Part shown: positions 20,742 through 30,802 of the stretch, piece by piece | How positions within the stretch are numbered: the first letter of the stretch is position 1 | How the letters are laid out: each line of letters begins with the position of its first letter | NCBI GenBank assembly: GCA_051530055.1 | Contig: CM121341.1 | Span: forward strand, 6,324,001-6,388,000 | Reading direction: 5' to 3' | Length of the DNA: 64,000 nucleotides | Source: Neoechinorhynchus agilis | Lineage: Eukaryota; Acanthocephala | Notes under the pieces: generated by a model | Seen by the model: only the letters and a program-made list of their open reading frames with translations | Database searches by the model: none | Told to the model about the DNA's origin: nothing | Position numbers and translations under genes: made by a program

Positions 20742-21890
20742 ATGACAGACGCGTCCAGAATTATCGACCGTGGATCCATAGAGGAAATAGTACGAAAAAG
20801 CGGCATGGATCGCTTTGTAACCGTTGAGGACGGCTCACCTACCAAGGATAGTCGGCGTAGTCGATCACAGTTCAGTTTGTCCAGGACATCAAATGACTCC
20901 GTAAGAGCAAAGCACCGGTCACTAAGTCGTCCTCGAACCACAAGACAAACGCCTAAAAGGTTAAAAGTCACCCATTAGGAATTTCTTTTGCAAGTTACCT
21001 TTAGTTGCCGGACTCCACGCACATCTCGAAGTATCAGTGCTGAAAGCTGCTATTGTTCGGATACAAGCAACGACGATGAAATCAGTATTTCGGTTTTTGA
21101 CCATCCTCGCGAAGTGTTGAGGATGCCCACTCCCCCTCCAATACTCAGGAGAATAGTAGAACGAGCACCAACTCCTACTCCTTTTGTCATTGAGCGAGTT
21201 ATTATCAAACCGTCACCTCAAAGAATCGTTGAACGCATAATAGAAAGGCCGCAAACTCCGCCACCTAAGATAGTTGAAAAGGAAGTGTTCGAGACCCCAC
21301 CACCGCCCATCATTAAAACCAGGTTTGTCCATAAAAGTCTTGTTCCGATTATCATTTATAAAAAAAGAATCATAAAAGTGGAGGCATGGCCCACGATGCC
21401 GGCAATGCATTACGGTCCTCCCTGTTCTTATTACTACTATCAACCGGAAGGAGCCATATACAATCCACATGAATCTCGGAGTTATTCATCAACGCAAAGT
21501 CAACAAGACAACTACCAACTCTACGATGACTTCTCAAGTGATTGCAGTTCGTGTTCATCGGCTAAGAGTTCAAATGTAAGCAGACTTTGTGCTAAGTACG
21601 AAGAAGGTAACGTGCAATTCATTAATCCGGATACGGCACCTCAGTTTCCCGTACCGAATAACTACCAATCATTTATCCCAAGAAATCCTCAGACCGGAAT
21701 GTACTCTGTGCCGTTTGTGCCGTGTAATTTGCACAACGCATGGCATCCCAACTTACCATTTGGATCTTGGACGAACACAATAGCCGGCCCACAATTTACA
21801 TATTTTTATCCAAACCAACAAGAGCAATCGATGCGAAGAATACCGAATAGTTTCGGTGGAGGATTTATGCCGTCCTTCCATTTTAACTAG
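20742..21890 (+). CDS. Pro-rich protein with TPPP/IVER repeats, unrecognised
   Basis: Two exons, 20742-20959 and 21005-21890, joined across a 45-bp intron (AAAAG/GTTAAAAG to CCTTTAG), giving 367 residues. The N-terminus is Ser/Arg-rich (SRRSRSQFSLSRTS, RSLSRPRTTRQTP). The middle has a repetitive block: RMPTPPPILRRIVERAPTPT, ERVIIKPSPQRIVERIIERP, QTPPPKIVEKEV. The C-terminus is rich in Tyr, Ser, Asn and Pro. No signal peptide or membrane segment. Such IVER/TPPP repeats occur in low-complexity structural proteins; I cannot name a family. A shorter protein at 45.0 kb has a similar flavour. The intron phase match makes the gene itself reliable. Confidence 0.75.
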
Positions 21891-22207
21891 TTAGTATAGT
21901 CAGAACCGACTAGTCACACATTAAATTTTAACAAAGTCTTTGAACATTATGAGTGTGTGCGAGTCAGGTATGGAGAAAAAAAGTATAACCTCACCTCAAA
22001 AAAATTATGTGGGGAAACCAAAGTCGTCCCAGATTTACAACTGAAATTGGGCACAAATTTTAGCAATCAGGTAGTCAACTTTACACGGAAGCGCTCAAAG
22101 AAATCCGGAGATGGTTATTGGTTTGAAAATTAATGCAATTAAGAAACAATAACAAAAGAACTCGATTTAGTGTAATTCAGTCGGCAAAAAAACTGATTTT
22201 TTTTGTC
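21891..22207. other. Spacer between convergent genes
   Basis: No gene seen. It contains TTGAAAATTAATGCAATTAA near 22125, which recurs at 47308 inside AT-rich spacer, so it is probably a small dispersed repeat. Confidence 0.4.
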
Positions 22208-22831
22208 TTATCCAAATTTCAGATCATTTGCGCTTTTTTTTTTCGTGTAACACTGAAATGTGTACTGGAGACCGGACTTTTCGTCAGTTCTAATTAAGTT
22301 ACCATCGCCGAGCCAATCTCGCAACTGGTCAGTACAACCGGGGATCTGATCTGGATTGGTCACTAATTCGAACTGATCCCAATCAAAGTGGACGACATTG
22401 TCGCACTGAAAATGCCCGTGGACGCGCGTATGGAAAAGGAGATGAAAATCATCTCGTTCGAAGGATTCTTCGTATACTCTGCTGCCTCCGAAGATGAAAA
22501 TGTTTCCACGAGATTCCATTTTTGATATCTTCTCAACTGCATCATCCATGCTTTTGCATATATAGTGAGCCTTGTCGGAATCGACAAACGGTTCATCAGT
22601 TCGAGATGTCAGGACCAAATTTATTGTCTCGGGCATTGGTCTCGTTGGCATATCAATCCAAGTCAGTTTACCCATCACGAGAATATTCTGAGCTGAGGGA
22701 TTGTTGGGATCTTTTAGTTGACGGCAAGTGTGCTTATAAAACTTGACATCTTCAGGGAGTCGCCATGGAATCTTACCAAGTTTAGAGATTCCTCCATCAA
22801 GATCAGCAGCCAACATTGCGTACAACTTCAT
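22208..22831 (-). CDS. Dihydrofolate reductase
   Basis: Reduces dihydrofolate to tetrahydrofolate with NADPH, for thymidylate and purine synthesis; cytosolic. One exon, 207 residues (animal DHFR about 187). Family landmarks in order: MKLYAMLAADLDGGI; GKIPWRLPEDVKFYK, where the acidic residue of LPED is the catalytic acid; the NADPH-binding block NILVMGKLTWIDMP; INLVLTSR; and FIFGGSRVYEE. The C-terminus ends YTFQCYTKKKSANDLKFG, slightly longer than usual. There is no fused thymidylate synthase, as expected in animals. Confidence 0.93.
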   Translation of the reverse strand: MKLYAMLAADLDGGISKLGKIPWRLPEDVKFYKHTCRQLKDPNNPSAQNILVMGKLTWIDMPTRPMPETINLVLTSRTDEPFVDSDKAHYICKSMDDAVEKISKMESRGNIFIFGGSRVYEESFERDDFHLLFHTRVHGHFQCDNVVHFDWDQFELVTNPDQIPGCTDQLRDWLGDGNLIRTDEKSGLQYTFQCYTKKKSANDLKFG

Positions 22832-23827
22832 TGATCTAAAAAGTATTGATTGTATTTAAGCTATCTGAAATCGAATTAGTGTTTTCGTTCAAAGAAATCA
22901 AATTGTCCTATGCGATCGCTAAATATTCGGTTATCTGAACAAGCGTTTAACATCATTGTTGAATGTACGACACTAAAAGACTTGAACAAAGACGAAATAT
23001 TTCAGGTGTCTTTTCTTAACCAAAGAAAATATCAATTGCGCACTTCCAACTAAAGACGAAACACTTTACGTTCAATTTCAAGGATCAAATTAGAGAAGCA
23101 AGTACAATAATGTCCAATGTTATTTTTGGTATGATTTTGAAAAACGCCAATCCTCTCTGAGAAAATGCTTGCAAACTGAAACGTTATTTTACAATTGGGA
23201 ATCGAAAAGATGGTCACATTTGAAATAAAACAATAGAAATCATGAACACTGTGAACTTAAAAAAAGATTTAATTTCAAGGATCAAATTAGAGAAGCAAGT
23301 ACAATAATGTCCAAAAAAATTGTTATTTTTGGTATGATTTTGAAAAACGCCAATCCTCTCTGAGAAAATGCTTGTAAACTGAGTTTGCCTATCGATCAAT
23401 CACCGGCTTATTGACTATGAAGCAAAAGAAATGCTAAAAGACACGGACGAGGTTTGTGTAGTTGATTTCAGGACGGTGTTTTCAAAAAAATAATTGCATT
23501 AATGTATCACAGTTCACATGACTAATAATGATGATTTTCGGTGGAGCATTTCAAAGCTATGAATAGACAAAGGCCTTATTCATGTAGAAGTGACTCTTAC
23601 ACAGCGGAATCGCAATTTAAGATACTAAAATTACGCAGATTGATTACAGGTCAGTCTGTCGGTTGCACTGTCTCATTGCAAAGAACATCGAGTTTTATCG
23701 GCCGAATACTATCAAATGAAATCGAAGACGGGCAAAACGGCTGCTACATTACTCCATAAATTGAGCATCCGAGAAGCGTTACTATGGCTATAGTTGGTTC
23801 TTTAAGATCCAGTTGCGTTTCTGCTCA
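22832..23827. other. Gene-free spacer with a 110-bp direct repeat
   Basis: Two copies of about 110 bp at 23066-23175 and 23268-23383 share TCAAGGATCAAATTAGAGAA, GCAAGTACAATAATGTCCAA and GAAAAACGCCAATCCTCTCT. They differ by a small insertion and a few bases. An open frame at 23559-23759 (MNRQRPYSCRSDSYTAESQF) could be an upstream exon of the thioredoxin-like gene, but no join can be shown. Confidence 0.6.
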
Positions 23828-24607
23828 ATGATAATGCGGCCAAAAAGCATTTCCGAATTGAACCAAATATTATTGTCCGGCGAGGAAAACGACAGTCCGA
23901 AATTAGTTATTTTTGATATAGGCGACAGCGAGTTGTTCCAGAAGATGATAAACAGCATAGGATCGAAGGATGTCGTCTACGTTGATATGAATATTGTAAA
24001 AGGTGCAAGAGATCATTTCGAAATTATCGCTATCCCAACAACCATTTTGATGTGTGCATTAGGAGAAATCAATCGTTTTGTAGGAATAAAAAGCGCCGAT
24101 TTTTACGCGAAAATTCTTAATTCCATGCAGTATGGATCATGTGAGTTTGGTGTAACAGAAATCAATTCGATCGATCAATTCGATAGTCTTCTTAATGGGA
24201 AACGGTTGCTGGTTTTACACGTTTACTCGACGAGTTGTCTGCCATGTCGAGTATTTAATCAGACGATGTATTCATTGTCCGTTGCTGCTCTTAAATGGGC
24301 CAACGCAGTGTTCGGTAAGGTGAATATCATTTCACCACTGGGAAGCACGATAGCTCGGGCTTTCGGCGTATCCACTCTTCCAACGATATGTCTGATCGCT
24401 AATAAAAATCAGATCACAGAAAATGAAGATTTATTCGACCACGTTTGTTTCGACGGCAATCCCAATTGTTACACAAAGGTCGATTTTCTAACGGGATATC
24501 GAAGCAAGGCTGCTGTTGTCGCGTTTATTCAAATGGGACTCGAAAAAATTAAAGGCGAAATTCACGAAAGTCGACTGAGGTCGGTTAGAAAAGAAACAAA
24601 TGTTTAA
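23828..24607 (+). CDS. Thioredoxin-like protein with two thioredoxin folds
   Basis: Putative redox protein of 259 residues in one exon. The first half looks like a degenerate thioredoxin fold: KLVIFDIGDSELFQKM, then VVYVDMNIVKG and AIPTTILM with the cis-proline but no CxxC. The second half has an active-site motif, LHVYSTSCLPCRVFNQ, followed by FGVSTLPTICLI, again with the cis-proline. There is no signal peptide, which argues for the cytosol. The start was placed at the first in-frame ATG (23828); a second Met follows two codons later. I cannot assign it to TMX, TXNDC or a named thioredoxin family. Confidence 0.65.
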   Translation: MIMRPKSISELNQILLSGEENDSPKLVIFDIGDSELFQKMINSIGSKDVVYVDMNIVKGARDHFEIIAIPTTILMCALGEINRFVGIKSADFYAKILNSMQYGSCEFGVTEINSIDQFDSLLNGKRLLVLHVYSTSCLPCRVFNQTMYSLSVAALKWANAVFGKVNIISPLGSTIARAFGVSTLPTICLIANKNQITENEDLFDHVCFDGNPNCYTKVDFLTGYRSKAAVVAFIQMGLEKIKGEIHESRLRSVRKETNV

Positions 24608-24885
24608 AAAATATCGTGTTTCCTGAAAATGACGATATTATTATGCATTGTGCCACAAAGATATGTTATTTTTCATTGATTCTTTTTAATTTTACTACAA
24701 GTTTCTTACTTTGAGTGGAATTACGCCTACTTTTACAATTTACTTTTTCCAAAAAAAATACAAGTTTTTCATAGGTCGATAGTTCCGATTCAGAACAAAC
24801 GCTCGTCAAAATGAAATCACATTGATGGCGATCATTTCTATAGTTTGTCGATATGTGAGACGAGATACCAGGCTTTATGATTAGA
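24608..24885. other. 3' spacer, no gene
   Basis: AT-rich sequence after the thioredoxin-like gene; nothing recognised before the palindrome. Confidence 0.4.
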
Positions 24886-25052
24886 AGAATTATTGTTTAG
24901 AAGTCTTCACCACGTAATTAATGAGTTTAATAGAGACGTTCTGCACACCCAGTCGGGTTCATTATCAATTCTATGATGAACCCGACGAGGTTCGCAGAAC
25001 GTCTCTAATAAACTCATTAATTACGTGGTGAAGACTTCTAAACAATAATTCT
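24886..25052. repeat. Large palindrome (foldback element), arms about 77 bp
   Basis: The left arm AGAATTATTGTTTAGAAGTC, TTCACCACGTAATTAATGAG, AGAGACGTTCTGC and GTCGGGTTCAT is mirrored almost perfectly in the right arm around a short loop; only about four mismatches are visible. The inner core (GACGTTCTGCGAACCTCGTC on the right arm, reverse complement) and the outer AGTCTTCAC/GTGAAGACT ends are shared with the hairpins at 16-17 kb, 31.7-32.4 kb and 41.5 kb. The stem sequence between them differs. Confidence 0.92.
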
Positions 25053-25140
25053 ATAGTTTGAATCTCAACTTTCTGCACCAACAAAGAGTAATTTATAGCG
25101 TTGACTTTTTAAAAAATCTTCTGAAAAACGTATTCAGTAT

Positions 25141-25146
25141 TTTATT
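25141..25146 (-). terminator. AATAAA polyadenylation signal 3 nt after a stop codon
   Basis: The unrecognised 866-aa gene ends TGA at 25152-25150 and AATAAA starts four bases later on the minus strand. Confidence 0.55.
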
Positions 25147-25149
25147 AAG

Positions 25150-27954
25150 TCACGAACAGTTCAACAAAAATTGTTCCATGTCTGCACAAAAATCATTTGC
25201 TAGAGAAAAGAGTTGAACGTAGTTGGACACGAGATCCACGTCGTCCAGTGATTGTGACAGATCCCTCATTTCAAGGACTGATCGTTTCGCCTCCCTGAAT
25301 GCTTCGGACCACGCACTTCGTAATGCTTTTACTTTGCTCTTTCGTCCCATTTGTCGCTCCTTTAAAATCTCTTTTAGACAAAATATGCAAAGTGAATAAC
25401 ATTCCATACGAACGCTAAATCGATTCACAAAATCCTCCAAAGTGCTCACTTCATTTCTTGTGCTAACAGAACCAATTTCTATGAGTGCATCGTCGATTGT
25501 TTCACGGAGCATTGTTTCATTTGAGTGCGAGAGTAGATGGAGATGAATGAGAACTAAAGGATAGAATTCGACGAAAGGTTTGAACATGCCGATCGGTAGT
25601 ATATGAAGTGAACATGCATTGAGTTCAGTGAGTCTGGACTGCTCATCAGTAAATGAGTTTACTTTAAAGCGCAGATCGTCCAATAAACTCACGTCCCTTT
25701 GGACGAAGAAACTTAATATTTGAAAACGAATGAGACAAATCTCATAAAAGACCCGATCGAACGTATTCTGTTTTTTCGAATATTCAACATCGCAACAAAA
25801 GGGAGTCAACAAAGAGTTCTCGATGTGCTGGTTATCACTCACATCTACTTCGCGTAATCTATCACGTAAAATGTTCAGATCGAATGAATGAATAAAATCC
25901 AGAGTCATGGACGTAACTATTAGACAGAAGCAATTGGTGGAATATCTCAAATCCCCCAACAATTCCGATAGTTTTACCAAGTGAACGAACGTGTTTAGGT
26001 CACCACTGTTTATTCCTTCATAGGCGGTAATCAATAATCGACGAATGTCCGACACTTGTCTCCCAATCGTCAAACGACTTTCTTCTATGTCACCGATAAT
26101 CGATCAAAAAGGAACCAAATGCAATGATCGATGACGTAAATGGAAAGCAATATTCCGAATGGTGAGAGCGACGTTCACTTCAGCAGATTTACGTGAGTGC
26201 GGTCTTACAAATGATGCATATGAGAGGACGATTGGCAAAACGAATCGGCCAATCAGGCAGAACACCTCGAGGTTTTTGACGTTCAGCCGCGAGTACTCAG
26301 CGAAAGCGCGAACAATGTCCCCATAATGAACATAGGCGATTATAAGCATCGTATTGTAGTAGTGCCAAACACCACGCTCTTCTCCGACATTTAAACAAAC
26401 CTCTTTTAAATGCTTAATAACGTCCAAGAGGACTTTACGGCCATTGTTTTGAGATGCGTAAATGTCCAATAAAAGACATTGCTTCCAGTCGTCGCCGCCG
26501 CCGCCCTTATGATCGCAGGATTTGTGCATTGAATCCTTCTTGGACGGTAATGACGGCTCTCCGTAAGCTTCCACAAACACTCTAGGACTTAACGTGGACA
26601 CGACCAATGACACTTTCTCGTTTAGATCAGTTTTTGCGGGGGAAAATTGTGAAATGAGCAACGCTGCTATCTTTTCTGCCCTTTCAAGCTCTTCTCGTGC
26701 GATAAATCGCCATGTTTCGAAGTGAGTCGAACTTTAAGAGGACAACAAAAAAGAGGACATAAAACGGAAAAATCCACTAAAGCGTCGACCGGTTGTATTT
26801 TATCAATTTAATTCGTAATTTTGTTTACTAATCGACTAGATCCAACTATCGCCAAATGGAATTCTCAATAAGATCTAATGGTACCGGCCAATATTTGACT
26901 TCACTTCTCTTAGTCAAACTCAGTCTATCCGTAGTTGAGATAAGAACTCTTTTCAGTGGCTCTATGGACCGTTCCAGCTCACTGATCGTCATCAATGCAC
27001 AAGTTAAGACGTCTTTTTTAAACGAGGAATCGCTGTTTTTGGGCAAACTAAGACATTGTGAGGCCACATCAATTTTGTTTAAGGTGTCCACTTTAAGAGG
27101 AACTTCGAGTTTAAGACATTCTTTGATGGTTAGACAAGACGATTTTAAGAGAGTTTCATCTATCAATTGGCGAGAGCTGACGTTATTGCTTATCACTTCA
27201 TCATGAGCATTGTTGATATTTGGTGAACATAGAAAACCGATAAGCTTAAATAGTTCGCTTTTACGACGATCTGAACGTTCGCATAATCTCTTGGCCATGG
27301 CAAAGTGAGCACTTTTGAGGTTATCATCGCCAAAATGATCAGTAAAGTAACCGCTAATGTAAAAAGCAAGAATCATCCACAATTCATTATGGGGTGACCT
27401 ATCAAAACTAAACATTTTCAATGACAAAAGTCGCTGTTGTTCCAGCATTTCATGTTCGCGTCCTATTTTGGCCCAAAAAGGACAGGAATTTCTCTTAAAC
27501 TTTTAGCGTACGTCAAATACAGTTTCTCCGACACAAACCGATCCGTTTGGACGTTAGCGTACGTAAGTTCCAATAGTTTTATAAAGCACCGGACATCGTT
27601 GGACTCTGTAGAAATCACTTGCAACACATGAAAAATATTCTGTCTACTTCTTATCCATACGGCATCCTCGGAATAGACGGCTGGACTATTTAAGTACATT
27701 TCGTCGATGCGATCCAACGCAACGAAATAATCAGGTATTTTTGAACACCGAAGTAACGCTAAACAACGGAGAGCCTGAAGGACTATCGGGAAATCATCCG
27801 GAGTGCTCGATCGATTAGATATCTTTTGGATAAGCTTATCCAAATCACCTAAAGCAATCCGAGGATTCGATTCCAGTGATGCACATATTCTTCGGAGTTT
27901 CCGTTCAGCCGTATTGAAGCTACTCGCGATCCGGGCGAACAAATTGTCGTCCAT
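25150..27954 (-). CDS. Unrecognised 866-aa helical protein, four exons
   Basis: Exons 27954-27501, 27462-26847, 26731-26136 and 26084-25150, with introns of 38, 115, 51 bp; all phases agree (1, 2, 1) and the product is 866 residues from MDDNLFARIASSFNTAERK to MEQFLLNCS. It is rich in Leu, Arg, Asp and Ser and appears wholly alpha-helical, with repeating amphipathic pairs such as LQALRCLALLRCS and WHYYNTMLIIAYVHYGDIVR. This suggests a TPR- or HEAT-like solenoid scaffold. No catalytic motif, signal peptide or membrane segment. A short resemblance to cohesin loader MAU2 (RLTxxxACSL) was judged too weak. Function unknown. Confidence 0.7.
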
Positions 27955-28867
27955 TTTAAACTAATATATGAAAAATCAGAACGAGAAATGCTCACATTTA
28001 CACCAAACACAGATTGTGCGGAAAAATAAGAATTTTGGAAAATGATAAACGTCTTTTTTTCTAAAGTTATCAAACTTTTATTCCAAGCGATTAAAAGTAC
28101 AAAACGTGCAATCACCAATGTCCGCAAAATTAAAGCTTCTCGCCTTATTTTAAAAAGAAAATAGAGAATTACTTTACATGGAAAGATGACGTAACTTCTT
28201 TTTAGTGAATCCGAACAAATACGTTCAAAAAAGGCGACCTCACGCAGCACTTTAACGTCATTTAAAACTCATCACGAACGCAGCATCGTAAATGACGAGT
28301 TTAAAAAGATTCTTTTGGAACAAATATCCAGAATACGGAAGAATCATGGACGTTCGCTTTATATTCACGATTACTAAGAAAAACAAGTTCACCAGTTTTT
28401 GCGGGGGACGGGAGATAGGTTATTTGTTTGACTAAGAACAACCACAATGATCAGTCGAATTTTTAATTTAAAAAGAAGGTTTTCCGAGTTTTGATACGGA
28501 AGAATCATGGACGTTCGCTTTATATTCACGATTACTAAGAAAACAAGTTCACCAGTTTTTTGCGGGGGTGAATAGGTTATTTGTTTGACTTAGAACAACC
28601 ACAATGATCAGTTGAATTCTTAATTTAAAAAGAAGGTTTTCCGAGTTTTGATACGGAAGAATCATGGACGTTCGCTTTAGATTCACGATTCCGAGGGAAT
28701 TTGGGTAAAATTGATATTTTTTCTGGTTTTGATTGATTGCGAGGCGCTTTTTTTGTGTGCTTGATATCCCTTTTTTTAACGGGTTTTTGTTGACAGAACG
28801 CGTGTTTTCAATTTTAGTTGATCGCATTGTTTATTTTCGAACTTCTTTCAAAAATCCAGATTTTTGA
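27955..28867. other. Spacer with retroelement edge and a 160-bp tandem repeat
   Basis: No gene supported. At 28085-28140 AAGTACAAAACGTGCAATCACC and TCCGCAAAATTAAAGCTTCT match the edge of the retroelement copy at 54.98 kb. From 28333 to 28690 a unit of about 160 bp is repeated 2.3 times; the landmark AGAATCATGGACGTTCGC occurs at about 28340, 28503 and 28661. Confidence 0.75.
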
Positions 28868-29678
28868 ATGCGTGGTTTGAAAGGCAAATCGTCAGTAATA
28901 GAAAAGCTTCGTAAGCGTTTGAGGGGTACTCGTTTTCGGTGTATGAATCAAACGATTGACAATAGGAAATCAATTGAGAATTTAAGGGCATTTCAGGAGA
29001 ATCCGGAGGAATTTCGTGAATACCACGCCCTATACAAGTCTCAAATGTCCAAATGGCCTTGTGGTGATCCTCTTCGCCTCATAATATCTTGGATAGAATC
29101 TGTTCGATGCAAAGATCGTAAATTGATTGTTGCTGACTTGGGATGTGGTGACGCTCGACTCGCCACAGCATTGGATGGCAAATGGAAAGGAAAGACTAAA
29201 ATCGAAGTTCTGTCTTTTGATTTATGCGATGCGTTGAACGAGAAAGTTCAAGTCTGTGATATGAGAGATTTGCCTCTCGCAAATGAAAGTATCGATGTTG
29301 TAGTGATTTGTCTCAGTCTTGTCGGAACAGATAGCCTTGATGCACTATGCAGCAGCGAGTTTGTGGTGTCTCGAGAGACAAAGATCCACACACTCGTGAA
29401 TAAGGGAAGTTAGCCGAGTTCTAAAGATGGGAGGTTGTTTTTTATTGATTGAACTTGCAAGTCGGTTTGTTGATCGGGAGTGCTCAAAGTCAAGAAAACA
29501 GCCATTTCCCTCCAACAAGAGATTGTGTCACCAAATCGAAAAACTCGGTCTTAGTCTTAAAAAGAAGGAACTTATCGACAATGACTTTTTCTGGTTCTTT
29601 GTCTTTACCAAGAACAGTAAAATCAAACAAATACGGAATGTACAACCTCTTAAAAAATACCGATACAAGAAACGTTGA
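28868..29678 (+). CDS. RRP8: Ribosomal RNA-processing protein 8 (nucleomethylin-like methyltransferase)
   Basis: Nucleolar SAM-dependent methyltransferase that makes m1A in 25S/28S rRNA. Exons 28868-29358 and 29414-29678 (55-bp intron, phase 2), 251 residues. Family blocks: EKLRKRLRGTRFRCMNQ; FREYHALYKSQMSKWP; SAM motif I VADLGCGDARLA; SFDL; VQVCDMRDLPLANESIDVVV; ICLSLVGT; then across the join RVLKMGGCFLLIE, LGLSLKKKELID and the C-terminal QPLKKYRYKKR, where human RRP8 has CLYKRR. The long disordered N-terminus of vertebrate RRP8 is absent, so this is nearly only the catalytic domain. Confidence 0.9.
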
Positions 29679-30023
29679 TTGTGATCAGTGTTTGATTTAC
29701 GTATTTATTGAACTAATCGTTCAATTCTCTTCCTTGTGTGGCTTTCTAAAAGTCTTAATCAAACGGAAATGGGAACATTTGGACTTTTTTTCGATTACGA
29801 AATTTTTGAACTTGACGTGTCATTTTCTCTCGTTTCCTCATCTTCCCCCCCCCCGCCCGTCGAAGGATTTCAGGAGTAATTGGATCTTCGAAAAGTATTG
29901 TAGCTTATATTCGTGCTCTCGTGTGGTAACTAGATGATTTCGAGGATGTTTTTGAGGAGACTTTAAAAAAAGATCTAATTTTATTCAGAAACGTTATTGT
30001 TAGATACCGTTCCCACTGTCCAA
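29679..30023. other. Spacer between convergent genes
   Basis: About 345 bp, AT-rich with a C-run near 29850. No gene recognised. Confidence 0.4.
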
Positions 30024-30265
30024 TCATCTCGTGGAGTGATATTTTGAAAGAACTGAGATCAATATAAGACCGGCTAAGATGAGTGCGACGAATCCCATTG
30101 AAATGACGCCGAGATAATCAAATCCTGGTACAGAAGTCGAGCACTCAATCTTGTTTTCATTGTCCGTTATAACTAACGATTTTTTTTGAGGGACAAAGAA
30201 TAAAACGAAATACCTGATTGAAGAGCGATCAGTACAAACAATGGAGCAAGTATTCGTTTGTCCAT
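30024..30265 (-). CDS. Small type I membrane protein, 66 aa, two exons
   Basis: Exon 1 (30265-30214) encodes MDKRILAPLFVLIALQS, a classic signal peptide, and stops in phase 1 at a GTATTTCG donor. Exon 2 (30172-30024) begins after a GTTAG acceptor and gives a short ectodomain (ITDNENKIECSTSVPGFDY), one membrane span (GVISMGFVALILAGLILIS) and the tail VLSKYHSTR. The 41-bp intron has the size seen elsewhere here. The combination of signal peptide, matching splice phase and clean transmembrane helix supports a real gene despite its size. I recognise no family. Confidence 0.65.
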
Positions 30266-30802
30266 TGAAAGGGTGAGTTTTAAGGTTGTAAAAGACTAAT
30301 GTAGAAAGATCTACTCGTGTTTTATAAGACCAAAGATGTCATATGACAGTCTCTTAGAGTTAAGGTCAAAAAAGAAGTCATTTTTCAAAACGATTATTGT
30401 GATATTTTTGATTATTCGTAGCAAGAAATAACGTGTTCAGCTCACCGCCGGTCGGACAAATGGAATCCGAAAATTCATCGTTCAATGATACTTTTAAAAG
30501 CACTTCCTCGCCATAACCTGAAAACGATCTTCTTGATTTGGATGATTCGACCCTTTTATTTGGTTTTTTCTCAAAAATCAACTGCTCATTTGAAAAAATT
30601 TCACCAATGTATACTTGGTTGCGTTTGTATTGTTCTCATATATCAAAAAAAATAAACTTACAAGCAACCTGAACAAGTCTTTATTTTTGTAATCACCAAA
30701 GAACACATTTTATGTGTGTTCATTTTTTTGTGATTTGTATCCTCTACCTTTTAGAAATGAGTCCGGTAGTCATTCGTCCGTTAATGTTTCAGAGTTTGCG
30801 TA
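30266..30802. other. Spacer with a possible minus-strand exon and small hairpin
   Basis: The minus strand is open from about 30640 to 30378 (NQVYIGEIFSNEQLIFEKK near the start, ending YHNNRFEK) after a possible TATATGAG acceptor. It has no recognised domain and no clear first exon. At 30655-30672 ATAAACTTACAAGCAACC is identical to a stretch at 58118-58135. Confidence 0.35.

Noticed and set aside
25150-27954. MAU2/SCC4 cohesin loader
   Set aside because: Only one short string (RLT..ACSL) is similar. Length and the rest of the sequence do not fit.
30655-30700. Spliced-leader RNA gene
   Set aside because: A donor-like GTAAGT follows GGTTGCTT, but the second copy at 58.1 kb lacks an Sm-like site and there is no multicopy array.
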